Source of the DNA: SKVR01 sp046291875
Lineage (GTDB): Bacteria > Bacteroidota > Bacteroidia > Bacteroidales > UBA7960
Assembly: GCA_046291875.1 (NCBI GenBank)
Contig: JBKBSF010000025.1
Span: 1 to 64,000, forward strand
Length of the DNA stretch: 64,000 nt
Reading direction: 5' to 3'
Each line of letters opens with the position of its first letter. Within the stretch, counting starts at the first letter, position 1. The notes under the pieces were generated by a model. The model was not told the DNA's origin, ran no database searches, and saw only the letters and a list, made by a program, of their open reading frames with translations. A program made the translations under genes and the position numbers. Shown here one piece after another: positions 1 through 8,975 of the stretch.

Positions 1-2256
1 GGGGAGCCTCTTGCGGGTGCAGCAGTTGTATTGCTCGAGCGCAATACCGGTACTCTGACCGATCAGGAGGGCCGTTTTGTTTTTACCGCTCTTCGCGAGG
101 GGGTTTACACACTCCAGGTAAGCTACATGGGTTTCCGGTCGCAGTGGAAGAGAGTTGAACTTAGCCACAATACAGATGAAGTGGTTTTCTGGCTGGAGGC
201 CACACACATTGAGCTTGATGAAGTGATTGTAAGAGAAAGCCGCACCGGGATGATACAGCCTGAGCAATCCGTAAGTGTAACCATTGCCGGGAGCGATTTT
301 TTAAGAGGAGCCTCCACAACCACACTTGCTCAGAGCTTGCAGCGGTTGCCAGGTATCCATTCTATGGATATTGGTACCGGAATTTCCAAACCCATGATCC
401 GGGGTTTGGGTTTTAACCGCCTGGTGGTGGCACAGAATAACATCAAACAGCAGGGGCAGCAATGGGGAGCTGACCATGGACTGGAGGTAGACCCTTATGC
501 CGTAGAGCGGGTTGAGATCACCAAAGGGCCGGCAGCATTGTTGTATGGTTCCGATGCCATAGGGGGTGCCTTGAATATCAGACCACCGGTAATTCCGCAG
601 GAAAATTCAACTTCTGGTGAAGTAATCGGGGTGGCCCATAGCAACAACGATTTGCTGGGAGGTTCTGCAATGTTGGCCACCCATCGCCAGGGAAGGTTTC
701 TGCGCATGAGGATGAGTTTTAAGGATTATGCCGATTACAGGGTGCCGGCAGATGAGTTTGTATACAATACCTGGCGTATTCCCATCCCGCAGCAAAGGTT
801 GAAAAATACCTCAGGCACCGACAGGGGTTTTTCTGTACATACAGGGATCCGCAGAGGGTGGGGTATCAGCAGCCTGTCGGTAAGCAATTTTAAGCAGGTG
901 GCAGGGTTTTTTCCTGCCTCACACGGAATTCCCAATCCCGGTTCATTGCAGCAACCCGGCAATCCACGCAGAACGGACTATCCGCGCCAGGAAGTAAATC
1001 ACCTGATGGCTACCTGGAATAGTATTCTGCTTCTGGGGGCTCATCATCTTGAGGTGGATCTGGGATATCAAAACAATCACAGGCAGGAGCTCAACCCACC
1101 CCATGTGCACGGCCTGGGCCCTCTTCCCGAAGGATTTACTGAGTTGGAGCTGATACTTCATACCTTCTCGGCAGGCATACGGTACCATCATAAACCCTCT
1201 GCAAAGCAGAGCTTTGTGGTAGGTATGGCTGCAGGTGCACAGCAGAATATTCGCGGGGGATACAATTTCCTGCTGCCCGATTACCGATCGGCCGATTGGG
1301 GTGTTTTTGGTATCAGCCGTTATGCTGTTTCTGATCGGTTCCGGATCAATGGCGGAGTACGGGTAGATTTTGCTTCCCTTGTAGTGGAGGGATTTCAGGA
1401 ACCCGTATGGCTCGATAATCAGACCATTTCGCACTATCGGGAACGTGCCGCAGACCTGAATCGCCACTACGCCAACCTGGCATTCAGTACCGGGTTATCG
1501 TGGATGCCGCAAAAAGACTTCAATGTTACCTTGAATGTGGGCCGAAGCTTTCGAAACCCAAACCCCATTGAGCTTTCAGCCAATGGCATACACCATGGAA
1601 GCTTTCGTCATGAACAAGGAGATACCGCCCTGGTTCCTGAGCGGGCATGGCAGCTGGATGCGGGTTTTACATGGTCGGTTAAGGAGTTTTACTTCAATGT
1701 GAGCCCTTTTATAAATTATTTTCCCAACTTTCTTTTCCTGAATCCCAGCGGGGTATTTTCATCTTTACCCGGTGCGGGTCAGATCTGGCGTTTTGAGCAG
1801 GCACCTGCCCTGCACCTGGGCGGAGAGTTGTATGCCGACTGGCATATTACCCATGCCTTGCACACCAGCCTGGGCGCCGAATGGGTCTGGGCCAGAAACC
1901 TGGATGAACATTATCCCTTGCCCAACACACCTCCAGCTGCTTTGCTGACAGAATTGAACTACGACATCGGTAACCTCCACCGACTTGTCAATTCACTGGT
2001 GTTGAAAAGCTCCCTGCGAGCTGTGGGTGCTCAGCACCAGGTGGCCCGCAACGAACCCCCTACCCAGGGCTATTTACTGCTGAATGCCGGTGTGCAGTTT
2101 AAAAGGAACTTCTTCCAAAGACCCCTGGAAGCCCTTGTCATGGTAAACAATCTAATGGACAAACGCTATCAGAATCACTTAAGTTTCTACAGGATACTGG
2201 AACTCCCGGAGCCCGGAAGAAATATAACCCTGCAGATCCGAATGGGTCTGTTTTAA
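1..2256 (+). CDS. TonB-dependent outer-membrane receptor, 5'-truncated by the window edge
   Basis: The reading frame is open from base 1, so the gene begins upstream; 751 residues are visible. The first ~50 are the end of a carboxypeptidase-regulatory-like (CarboxypepD_reg) domain (TDQEGRF, YTLQVSYMGF). A plug domain follows (about residues 85-195, with PMIRGLGFNRL and GPAALLYGSDAIGGALNI), then a C-terminal beta-barrel ending in an aromatic residue (RMGLF). Receptors of this class take up metal chelates, cobalamin or other ligands using the TonB-ExbBD system. The histidine-rich lipoprotein 114 bp downstream suggests a transition metal (zinc or copper type) as ligand. That is inference from context; no substrate-specific motif was recognised. 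Confidence 0.93.
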   Translation, partial: GEPLAGAAVVLLERNTGTLTDQEGRFVFTALREGVYTLQVSYMGFRSQWKRVELSHNTDEVVFWLEATHIELDEVIVRESRTGMIQPEQSVSVTIAGSDFLRGASTTTLAQSLQRLPGIHSMDIGTGISKPMIRGLGFNRLVVAQNNIKQQGQQWGADHGLEVDPYAVERVEITKGPAALLYGSDAIGGALNIRPPVIPQENSTSGEVIGVAHSNNDLLGGSAMLATHRQGRFLRMRMSFKDYADYRVPADEFVYNTWRIPIPQQRLKNTSGTDRGFSVHTGIRRGWGISSLSVSNFKQVAGFFPASHGIPNPGSLQQPGNPRRTDYPRQEVNHLMATWNSILLLGAHHLEVDLGYQNNHRQELNPPHVHGLGPLPEGFTELELILHTFSAGIRYHHKPSAKQSFVVGMAAGAQQNIRGGYNFLLPDYRSADWGVFGISRYAVSDRFRINGGVRVDFASLVVEGFQEPVWLDNQTISHYRERAADLNRHYANLAFSTGLSWMPQKDFNVTLNVGRSFRNPNPIELSANGIHHGSFRHEQGDTALVPERAWQLDAGFTWSVKEFYFNVSPFINYFPNFLFLNPSGVFSSLPGAGQIWRFEQAPALHLGGELYADWHITHALHTSLGAEWVWARNLDEHYPLPNTPPAALLTELNYDIGNLHRLVNSLVLKSSLRAVGAQHQVARNEPPTQGYLLLNAGVQFKRNFFQRPLEALVMVNNLMDKRYQNHLSFYRILELPEPGRNITLQIRMGLF

Positions 2257-2370
2257 TACTTTTTTATTCACTTAAATTTTTTACCAATGAATCGAGAATT
2301 AAGACCAATCAGCAACAACACCCATGGACAAAATGCAAGTTCCATTCAATCTTTAAAAACCCAATTTACA

Positions 2371-2823
2371 ATGATGAACAAAACCGTTTTCATGTTTCTG
2401 GCTTTGCTCAGTGCCAGTGTTTTCTTCTGGAGCTGCAGCAGCGATGAAACCGATACCGAGAAACCTGTGATTGAGATATCCTCTCCTGCAGATCATGCAC
2501 ATTTTCATCCTGGAGATGTAATACATTTTGATGCGGAGTTTTCCGACAATGTGGGCCTGAAGCAATTTAAAATTGACATCCACTGGGGTGAAGGACATGA
2601 TCATAAATCGGGTCAGCACGATGATCATGGTCATGCCTGGAGCTATGAATACATTGGCGAGTTATCCGGTCGCAACAAGCATATCCATATGGACATAACT
2701 ATTCCTGAGGATGCAAAACATGGGGAGTACCACTTCCTGGTTTTTGTTACAGATAAAGCAGGTAATGAGGCGTTTGTAGCTCTTGAGATCGAAATTGAAG
2801 ATGATCACGATGACCATAAATAG
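2371..2823 (+). CDS. Histidine-rich DUF4625-like lipoprotein, probable metal-binding partner of the receptor
   Basis: A longer frame opens at 2287, but the ATG pair at 2371/2374 starts directly at a lipoprotein signal peptide (hydrophobic core, then FFWSC as lipobox), so I choose 2371 (150 aa). The mature part resembles an Ig-like/DUF4625 domain (EKPVIEISSP, DNVGLKQFKI, VTDKAGNEA). It is very rich in histidine: HAHFH, GHDHKSGQHDDHGH, HIHMD and a DDHDDHK tail. Small His-rich lipoproteins next to TonB receptors are plausible metal scavengers at the outer membrane; function is inferred. It probably shares a transcript with the receptor and ends at the 2838-2874 terminator. Confidence 0.82.
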   Translation: MMNKTVFMFLALLSASVFFWSCSSDETDTEKPVIEISSPADHAHFHPGDVIHFDAEFSDNVGLKQFKIDIHWGEGHDHKSGQHDDHGHAWSYEYIGELSGRNKHIHMDITIPEDAKHGEYHFLVFVTDKAGNEAFVALEIEIEDDHDDHK

Positions 2824-2837
2824 GTTTTGACAGATAA

Positions 2838-2874
2838 AAAAATCCCCCGTTAGGCTTGCTAACGGGGGATTTTT
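2838..2874. terminator. Bidirectional rho-independent terminator
   Basis: A 16-bp perfect stem (AAAAATCCCCCGTTAG and its complement) with a 5-nt loop has A and T runs on either side. It lies between the convergent lipoprotein and alkaline phosphatase genes and can serve both. Confidence 0.93.
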
Positions 2875-2909
2875 GATTCTTGCGGAAGTTTTATCCGCGG
2901 GTTACACCA

Positions 2910-4343
2910 TCAGGGTTTGCCCCACATCAGAAATACCAGGCTGGCAATATCGGTATTCTGAATGAAAGGGCCATATACCGGATCGTTTTCCCTTGCCATA
3001 AGTCTGAAATATTGTGCACCAGGTCCTTTGGCATAGAGGGGTACCAGTTGATTGGTATGGCTGCCATAGTTCCACTGCATCCCGGGAAGGTTTCCTTTGC
3101 CATTGTTTACAACGGTCTGGAAAACAGGGTTGGGTTCGCCCGGTCCGGTAAGGTATCCGCATTCATGATCGCTGGTTACAATTACAAGGGTCTCTTCCCA
3201 GCTGCTGTAGGTTTCTACCCATTCAATTACAGCTCTTACAGCATTGTTGAAATCGGTTTGTTCTTCAATCATACGTGCTGAATGGTTGTCGTGGCTGGCC
3301 CAATCCACTGCGCCCCCTTCAATCATAACAAAAAAACCGTTGGGGTTCTGGTTCAGTACATTCAAGGCTGCTGTGGTAAGATCTACAAGTGTGGGGATGT
3401 TTTCGTTGAAGGGTGTGTTGAAAGGCAATTCATGCCCGTCAACTTTGGTTCTGCCTTGCTGTAGGGTGGATTGTACCTGGGGTACTCCCAGCACTCTTGC
3501 AGGAGGAGTTCCCTGAGAAAGCTGCAGGAACTCATCGCGGGTCTGCACCAGGTGCCAGGGGTCGGGCTGGCCATTGCCTGTTGCATCCTTTACACTGAAA
3601 ATGCCTTCTTCCAATTCGAATACAGTTCGGTTGTCATTAACTTTTAGCATTTCCCAAAGCTGGCGGCCACCCACATAGCGTCCATCGCTTTGGTGGGGTT
3701 GTGCATCATCATTGAAATCGGGGTTGCCCGGTGCCATGATCACATCTGCACGGGTGTTGAAAAGCATATACCGCGCAATTTGTACATAGTTGTTTCGATG
3801 CTCGTTGTGCGCCAGAAATCCTGCAGGAGTTGCATGGCTGAGCGGAACACTGGAAACCACTCCGATGGCTTTGCCCAGGGCTTTGGCAGACTGGCTCATG
3901 TGCCACAGGGTATCGCCCCGGAGGCCAATGCCGATGGAGCCGTTGTATGATTTTTTGCCCGTAGACAAACTGGTGGCACCCGCCCCGGAATCAGTGTAGT
4001 CTTTCCAGGCATAGGAATGATCCGACCAGGCAAGCCTGGGGTTGTAGCCCGTGCTGAATACGGTGTCCCCACCTCTTACGGATACTACCGAAGAATAGGT
4101 GGCCATGGCAAAATGCACCCAGTCGGGTTGCTGAAATGGCTCAGCTTTATCTTGTCCATGATGAAAATAGTTGGTGGCTCTCAGGTGATTGAAACCCATA
4201 CCATCGCTTACCAGGATAATAATGTTTTTGGGATTGTCGATGCTTGTCTGGCCAACCTCCGAAACAGCTGGGGTGCAAGAAATGAAACCCGCCATCAGCA
4301 AGGTTGCAACAAGTATCCACAAGCTGGATTTGATTGTTTGCAT
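2910..4343 (-). CDS. phoA: Alkaline phosphatase (PhoA family), lipoprotein
   Basis: 477 aa. A lipoprotein signal (AGFISC, Cys23) implies anchoring in the envelope. The family signature TDSGAGATSLSTGK (Asp118-Ser119) matches the PhoA phosphoserine nucleophile motif. Metal-binding motifs are present: VSDGMG (Asp47), EGGAVDWASHDN and VTSDHECGYLTG, followed by GSHTNQLVPL near the C-terminus. The enzyme hydrolyses phosphomonoesters to release inorganic phosphate. Length is normal. It is a single gene with no phosphate-transport neighbours; no Pho box was looked for with a model. It converges with the His-rich lipoprotein. The gene symbol is by family. Confidence 0.92.
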   Translation of the reverse strand: MQTIKSSLWILVATLLMAGFISCTPAVSEVGQTSIDNPKNIIILVSDGMGFNHLRATNYFHHGQDKAEPFQQPDWVHFAMATYSSVVSVRGGDTVFSTGYNPRLAWSDHSYAWKDYTDSGAGATSLSTGKKSYNGSIGIGLRGDTLWHMSQSAKALGKAIGVVSSVPLSHATPAGFLAHNEHRNNYVQIARYMLFNTRADVIMAPGNPDFNDDAQPHQSDGRYVGGRQLWEMLKVNDNRTVFELEEGIFSVKDATGNGQPDPWHLVQTRDEFLQLSQGTPPARVLGVPQVQSTLQQGRTKVDGHELPFNTPFNENIPTLVDLTTAALNVLNQNPNGFFVMIEGGAVDWASHDNHSARMIEEQTDFNNAVRAVIEWVETYSSWEETLVIVTSDHECGYLTGPGEPNPVFQTVVNNGKGNLPGMQWNYGSHTNQLVPLYAKGPGAQYFRLMARENDPVYGPFIQNTDIASLVFLMWGKP

Positions 4344-4564
4344 ATGAAAAGAGTTTTAGGGATTTACTTGGTTGAAAGTGGGTACAATGTTACAAAGAAT
4401 ATGTTAATTCAGGATTAAAATACCCAATAAAAATCCCTTAAAAAACCCAAAACCCGGCGGATTGTTTCAGCGCATATCGGGAGGAATGGTAAGGTGTAAT
4501 ACCTTTCCATTGGCCGGGGTAAAGGAATTTTTTAAGGGATCTCTGTGCTTGGGTGCGATGGTGT

Positions 4565-4741
4565 TTAGAAGTCCATAGCTGCAAAGCTGAGATAATTTTC
4601 CCACATCTCTTTTATAGTGTGCTGGTTTTCACGGCTCCTGGATGACCGTCCAGGAAGCTGGTCGGTCCGAAGGGCTGAGTTTTCAAACTTTCTTTTAATG
4701 CGTGCGCCCAGCACTCGCGTGCGTCTTTTGATCCGATTCAT
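4565..4741 (-). CDS. Possible small basic protein, 58 aa, unrecognised
   Basis: ATG at 4741, TAA at 4565-4567. The N-terminal half is strongly basic (MNRIKRRTRVLGARIKRK); the C-terminal half is ordinary. It is preceded by an A-rich stretch and, 38 bp upstream, by a TTG-N18-TAAATTTG promoter-like element. An overlapping second frame runs on for 53 codons, ending in HLTIPPDMR at 4467-4469. The pair could therefore be a frameshifted remnant of one ~105-residue gene. The IKRRTRV string recalls the C-terminus of IS256-type transposases, but that is only a weak resemblance. It could equally be a non-coding RNA. Confidence 0.3.
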   Translation of the reverse strand: MNRIKRRTRVLGARIKRKFENSALRTDQLPGRSSRSRENQHTIKEMWENYLSFAAMDF

Positions 4742-4778
4742 ATCAAAACTTTTTTTAGGTTGTCCAATAATCCCAATC

Positions 4779-4807
4779 CAAATTTAAGGTATTCTAACCA
4801 AATCCAA
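4779..4807 (-). promoter_or_regulatory. Bacteroidota-type (sigma-ABfr) promoter candidate
   Basis: Minus strand reads TTG (4807-4805), 18 bp, then TAAATTTG (4786-4779), fitting the -33 TTG / -7 TAnnTTTG consensus of Bacteroidota housekeeping promoters. It would start a transcript near 4772, about 30 nt before the 58-aa ORF. Confidence 0.45.
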
Positions 4808-5113
4808 CGTTAATTTTATAAACATCCGTTTTAAAAAATTGTTAGCAATCACTTAACGTGCACATTTACAAAGAAATGTGGGGTTTGTTAAAAACGTTAA
4901 GTATTTAACAGATGGCGGGGCCCGGGTCGGAGGTTTGGAGAGAAAAAGATCAGGTGGGTTGGCAAAAGATGATTATTTTTGGGGTCAAATCTCCAACCTG
5001 ATGAAACGAACATGTTTGCGAATTAAGCACAAACACTTTTAAAAAAGCAAACCTGGAGTTCCCCCGCATAAGCGGGGCAGGCATTCGACCTGTTTAAAAC
5101 ATATTATTTCCGG

Positions 5114-6361
5114 ATGAACGTATTGTATATTTCTTATGATGGAATGACAGATGCCCTGGGGCGTTCGCAGGTTATCCCTTACCTGGAAGGATTGAGTGCC
5201 CTGGGCCATCGTATACACATACTGAGTTGCGAGAAAAAGAATGTAGCAGAATCGGAACGGCAGGCCGTGAGACGGATACTTGAAAAGGCCCGGATGAGCT
5301 GGACACCCCTTAGCTTTTCTACCCAACCCCCTTTTTTGTCCAAGTTGGCTGATGTTGTCAGGATGCAACAAAAAGCCATTGCCTTGCATCGCGAGCATGG
5401 TTTCGATGCGGTGCATTGCCGCAGTTATATTGCCTCACTGGCCGGACTAAAGCTGAAAAAGCAATTTGGTGTTTCCTTTATTTTTGATATGAGAGGATTC
5501 TGGGCCAACGAACGCATTGAAGGGGGATTATGGAATTTAAAAAACCCTCTTTACCGGGTCATATACAATTACTTCAAAAAGAGGGAGGCCGATTTTTTTC
5601 ATTATGCCGATGCTGTAGTGAGCCTTACCCACAATGGCAAAGGGGTAATAGCAGAACTTTTTGGGAACCCCATTGCCGCTAAAACTTATGTGATCCCTTG
5701 TTGTGCCGATACCGACCTTTTTTCGCCGCAGAAAAATGATCCTGTGCGGCTCAATCAACTTCGAAGCGACCTGGGGCTGGAGCCGGGGCAAATGGTATTG
5801 TCCTATCTGGGCTCCATCGGTACCTGGTATATGACCCACGAAATGTTGTTGTTTTTTAAAGCGTTACAACGCAGGTACCCGGATGCAAAATTTCTTTTTA
5901 TCACCGGCGACGATCCTGGCATGATTCATCAAAAAGCCCGGCAAGCGGGTGTGGATACTTCAAAAGTGATCGTTTGCAGGGCCTTGCGCGATCAGGTGCC
6001 GCTGTACCTTGCTCTTTCACAACTTTCCATCTACTTTATCCGTCCTGTTTTTTCCAAAAAGGCCAGCAGCCCTACCAAACAAGCCGAAATCATGAGTATG
6101 GGTATTCCTGCCATTACCAATGCCGGTATTGGCGATACTGACTCCATAATCAGCGAGGGTGGGGCAGGAGTTGTGGTTGAATTAACCCAACCTGGTGTTT
6201 TTGAAAAAACCGTTGAGCAACTTGATGGTTTGCTTACTGCCGATCCCGTTCAAATCCGCCAATGGGCCATCAAACATTTTAGCCTTGAGGATGGTGTGGA
6301 TCAATATGCAGAAATCTATCAACAATTGCAGGAAAAGAAAAAGCTGTCTCATAAGTCCTGA
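5114..6361 (+). CDS. Glycosyltransferase, group 1 (GT4-like)
   Basis: 415 aa, two Rossmann-like lobes as in GT-B enzymes. The N-terminal acceptor lobe has YDGMTDALGRSQVIPYLEGL and HILSCEKK; the C-terminal donor lobe has LSYLGSIGTWY, KFLFITGDDP and the nucleotide-sugar region around PTKQAEIMSMGIPAITN. The first motif group, in which 'xDGM.D.lGrSQvipYl' opens the protein, is common in polysaccharide or surface-glycan transferases. Sugar and acceptor cannot be read from the sequence. It stands alone, with no polysaccharide operon around it. It acts in the cytosol or at the inner membrane face. Confidence 0.88.
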   Translation: MNVLYISYDGMTDALGRSQVIPYLEGLSALGHRIHILSCEKKNVAESERQAVRRILEKARMSWTPLSFSTQPPFLSKLADVVRMQQKAIALHREHGFDAVHCRSYIASLAGLKLKKQFGVSFIFDMRGFWANERIEGGLWNLKNPLYRVIYNYFKKREADFFHYADAVVSLTHNGKGVIAELFGNPIAAKTYVIPCCADTDLFSPQKNDPVRLNQLRSDLGLEPGQMVLSYLGSIGTWYMTHEMLLFFKALQRRYPDAKFLFITGDDPGMIHQKARQAGVDTSKVIVCRALRDQVPLYLALSQLSIYFIRPVFSKKASSPTKQAEIMSMGIPAITNAGIGDTDSIISEGGAGVVVELTQPGVFEKTVEQLDGLLTADPVQIRQWAIKHFSLEDGVDQYAEIYQQLQEKKKLSHKS

Positions 6362-6390
6362 GAAGAATAAACATTGAGCTTTTACAAGGC

Positions 6391-6409
6391 AACGATAGCA
6401 ATTATCGTT
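6391..6409. terminator. Weak hairpin between convergent genes
   Basis: A 7-bp stem (AACGATA / TATCGTT) with a 5-nt loop and a short T run lies 30 bp after the glycosyltransferase stop and 63 bp from the receptor stop. It may terminate either transcript. Confidence 0.4.
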
Positions 6410-6472
6410 TTAAGGCTCACATTCCTCTGAGGATCCAGCAATGAGACAGCTTGGGGTATATTGGGGGAGGTA

Positions 6473-8857
6473 CTACCTGAGCAGATTTCCTACTCTTATT
6501 CCAAAGTAAATGGTTCTGGGAAGCGCAGGCCCGTAAAGGTAACCGGGGTCACGGTCCTCTCCCAGGTCGAAGTCGTTCTGGTAAGCATTGAAAATGTTCT
6601 TCACCCCTGCAAAAACCTGCACCTGAGAGTTGTTGAGGCGAGCAGTATAGCGGAGGCGTGCACCCATATCGAAAAACACATTGGTTTCGCGCAACATGCC
6701 TTCTTCTGGATTTTCCAGCTCAGGGCCAAAATAGGGTACCAGCATTTTTCCGGTATAGTTTCCATTGACCGACAATCCCCAGTTCTTATGAAAACCCCAG
6801 TCGACAGCTGCAAAACCATAGGTGTTGGGGCTGCGCAGGAAACGTTTTTCATCAAATTCCTGTTCCTCTTCATATTCGCTTCTTTGAAGGGTAATGCCCA
6901 GGTTGAAGCTGAGGTTGCGTCCGGGTACGATATTGATTTCCGTATTAATACCTCTGATTACGGCGTCTTCATCGGCATTTTCCCGAACATATTCTACCAC
7001 TCCGTTTTCATCAGGCTCACCAAATTCCAGCACAAAGGGATCCTTAAGGCGTGTATAGAAACCTTCTGCCAGGATTGAGAAAAAGGTGTTGCCAATGAGG
7101 TGGTTGAAGTCTGCAGATGCCATGTAGCTGTAACTGGTTTCTGCTGTGAGGTCGGGTGAGTTGATATGGATCACCTGACGAGCACCGGAAGTTTCGATAT
7201 GCAGGTCTTCATCGAAAATCTGCGGGGCTCTGTATCCGTGCGCATAGCTCAAACGAGCCTGCAGGTTGGGCGAGAAGGTGTACATAGTGCTGATGCGTGG
7301 GCTGAACATAAGGCCCGTTTTGGGTGCAAAGTTTTTCTCCAGGTCCTCCACGCGGTAGTTGTCCAGTCGGCCTCCAATGGAGAATCTCCAGTCGTTCCAC
7401 CGGAAGTCGTACTGCGAGAAAACTCCCATAGTATAGCTGCGCTGATCGGCTACTGTGACATTATCGGTAAAAACAGGTTCTCCGGCTTCGATGCTGGCCT
7501 CCAGGTCATGAAAGCCCAGTTTGGTATCCACCAGTGATTCTCCGGTAAACTCCAGTCCACTTGTCAGCGAAGCATTGCCCAGCTGGGCACGGTATTGCAA
7601 ACCGGTATTCAATGTAAGGTTGTCGGTATTGCCATAGTCTTCCAGCGACTGCCCTGCACCGTAGTAAGTATCGCGATTGATTTTCTGGCCCGATGCGTAT
7701 ACTTTAAGGAGGTCGGTTTCTCTGAAATACTGGTCAAAGTTCAGTGCCACAGTCATGATATCGTGGTTGGCGGCTTCGGCAATATCGGCCATATGGGGCA
7801 GCTGGCTGAAAGCGTTGCCTCCTCTGCGGTCTTCCTTTATATTGAAAAGATCGACCGAGAACTTGTTGCGGTTTCCAAAGCGGTGGAAAAAGCGCGAGCC
7901 CAGAGTGGTATTGTTGAGTTGGGTAATTTCAGAAAAATCATCATTGTTGGCATCAAAAGGATCGCGTACGCGGTGAAAACCAAATACCGACAATCCGGTG
8001 CGGTGATCTGTAGTGACCATGGACGCATTAAAGTTCAGGCTGTTGTCGGGAGCCAAACTGCCGCTGTTGCTGAGGCCCACGCCAGTGGTGGCCGAATTGA
8101 ATCCAATTTCGTAGCTGTTTACCAGGGGGTCTTTCAGAATTACATTGATGGTGCCCGCAATGGCATTGCTGCCATAAAGGGCCGATCCACCTCCTCTTAC
8201 TACTTCAATCCGTTCAATCATATTGGCAGGAATGAGCTCAAGGCCATATACACCCGCCAGTCCACTAAAAATAGGGCGGCTGTTGATGAGGATCTGAGAA
8301 TAGGTGCCCTCCATACCATTCATACGAACCTGGGTGAAACCACAGTTCTGGCAGTTATTCTCCACCCTGAGGCCGGGAGCAAAATTGAGGGCATCGGCAA
8401 AGCTGATGGAATTGGTTGTGTTGAAAAGACTGGCGCTAAGTGAGTTTACTACCACCAGAGACTCCGATCTTTTTCGTGCATTGCGATCGCCCGTAACCAC
8501 AATCTCATTGAGTCCAAGAACATCTGGTTCCATGTAGAAGTTTACTTCCTGGGTTGCTCCGGGTTGAACAGAAACTACCATATCAATGGGTTTGTACCCC
8601 ATAAAGCTTGCTGAAAGGGTATGATTGCCCACGGGCAGATGAATAAGGCGGAAGTGTCCTGTTTCGTCGGTAACAGTCCCGATGGTAGTTCCTTTGAGAG
8701 TAATGGTAACAAAAGGCAGATGCTTGCCCTCAGCCACAACATGGCCCACAATGTTGGCATCGGTTTTCATGCGAACTCCTTCGGGAGAGCTGGCCAGGAT
8801 CGTGGTGGTGGTCAATAATAAAACTGACAGGAAAAATAGAGCTTTTGAGTGATTCAT
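6473..8857 (-). CDS. TonB-dependent outer-membrane receptor (FepA/CirA-like), adjacent to the AOR regulator
   Basis: The first available start at 8875 is TTG; the ATG at 8857 begins a clean signal peptide (MNHSKALFFLSVLLL), giving 794 aa. Domain order: CarboxypepD_reg-like domain (IVGHVVAEGKHLPFVTITLKG, about 30-115), plug with a CQNC motif (NCQNCGFTQVRMNGMEG) and RGGGSALYGSNAIAGTINVI (about 120-240), then a 22-strand-type barrel. No SusD partner is present. It is the last gene of the minus-strand permease-ATPase-activator-receptor series. It has its own sigma-54 promoter candidate at 8917-8931, so it probably answers to the activator encoded immediately upstream. A ligand linked to tungsten/molybdenum or aldehyde metabolism is inferred; a siderophore cannot be excluded. 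Confidence 0.92.
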   Translation of the reverse strand: MNHSKALFFLSVLLLTTTTILASSPEGVRMKTDANIVGHVVAEGKHLPFVTITLKGTTIGTVTDETGHFRLIHLPVGNHTLSASFMGYKPIDMVVSVQPGATQEVNFYMEPDVLGLNEIVVTGDRNARKRSESLVVVNSLSASLFNTTNSISFADALNFAPGLRVENNCQNCGFTQVRMNGMEGTYSQILINSRPIFSGLAGVYGLELIPANMIERIEVVRGGGSALYGSNAIAGTINVILKDPLVNSYEIGFNSATTGVGLSNSGSLAPDNSLNFNASMVTTDHRTGLSVFGFHRVRDPFDANNDDFSEITQLNNTTLGSRFFHRFGNRNKFSVDLFNIKEDRRGGNAFSQLPHMADIAEAANHDIMTVALNFDQYFRETDLLKVYASGQKINRDTYYGAGQSLEDYGNTDNLTLNTGLQYRAQLGNASLTSGLEFTGESLVDTKLGFHDLEASIEAGEPVFTDNVTVADQRSYTMGVFSQYDFRWNDWRFSIGGRLDNYRVEDLEKNFAPKTGLMFSPRISTMYTFSPNLQARLSYAHGYRAPQIFDEDLHIETSGARQVIHINSPDLTAETSYSYMASADFNHLIGNTFFSILAEGFYTRLKDPFVLEFGEPDENGVVEYVRENADEDAVIRGINTEINIVPGRNLSFNLGITLQRSEYEEEQEFDEKRFLRSPNTYGFAAVDWGFHKNWGLSVNGNYTGKMLVPYFGPELENPEEGMLRETNVFFDMGARLRYTARLNNSQVQVFAGVKNIFNAYQNDFDLGEDRDPGYLYGPALPRTIYFGIRVGNLLR

Positions 8858-8876
8858 AACAGCGATTCTTTGCAAG

Positions 8877-8894
8877 TTGTTACAGTGTTAACAA
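8877..8894. repeat. Inverted repeat in the receptor leader
   Basis: TTGTTA-N6-TAACAA lies between the predicted sigma-54 start point (about 8905) and the receptor ATG. It could be an operator or an mRNA hairpin. Confidence 0.35.
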
Positions 8895-8916
8895 TTGCTG
8901 CAAAAGTAATCAGTCT

Positions 8917-8931
8917 GCTATTCCTGTGCCA
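8917..8931 (-). promoter_or_regulatory. Sigma-54 promoter candidate for the TonB receptor
   Basis: Minus strand reads TGGCAC-N5-TAGCA. The -24 element is a perfect TGGCAC and the -12 element deviates at one base (TAGC for TTGC). The GG-to-GC distance is 12, as required. The predicted start is near 8905, about 48 nt before the ATG at 8857. The gene next door encodes a sigma-54 activator. Confidence 0.55.
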
Positions 8932-8940
8932 GTTCAAAAC

Positions 8941-8958
8941 ATCCCCAAAAGTGGGGAT
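8941..8958. terminator. Short hairpin between activator and receptor genes
   Basis: ATCCCC-N6-GGGGAT, 18 bp past the activator stop. On the minus strand it is followed by GTTTTG, so it is at best a weak terminator separating the activator transcript from the receptor promoter. Confidence 0.4.
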
Positions 8959-8975
8959 TTTTCATGTCGTACAGA

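Larger units (their letters stand above)
4344..5113. other. 770-bp intergenic region, largely without recognisable genes
   Basis: This separates the divergent phosphatase and glycosyltransferase genes. It contains one possible small minus-strand ORF (4565-4741) with its own promoter-like sequence. A second minus-strand frame (4467-4628) stays open for 53 codons without a usable start. A short GC-rich hairpin (CCCCGC ATAA GCGGGG, about 5062-5077) sits in the leader of the glycosyltransferase. The rest is AT-rich and probably holds promoters. Confidence 0.6.

Noticed and set aside
943..1467. 174-codon open frame on the minus strand inside the first TonB receptor
   Set aside because: Antisense to a clearly coding gene, low-complexity composition, no domain or signal peptide.
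7595..8443. 282-codon plus-strand frame inside the second TonB receptor
   Set aside because: Mirror of the receptor codon pattern; no homology recognised, and the minus-strand product has all receptor motifs.
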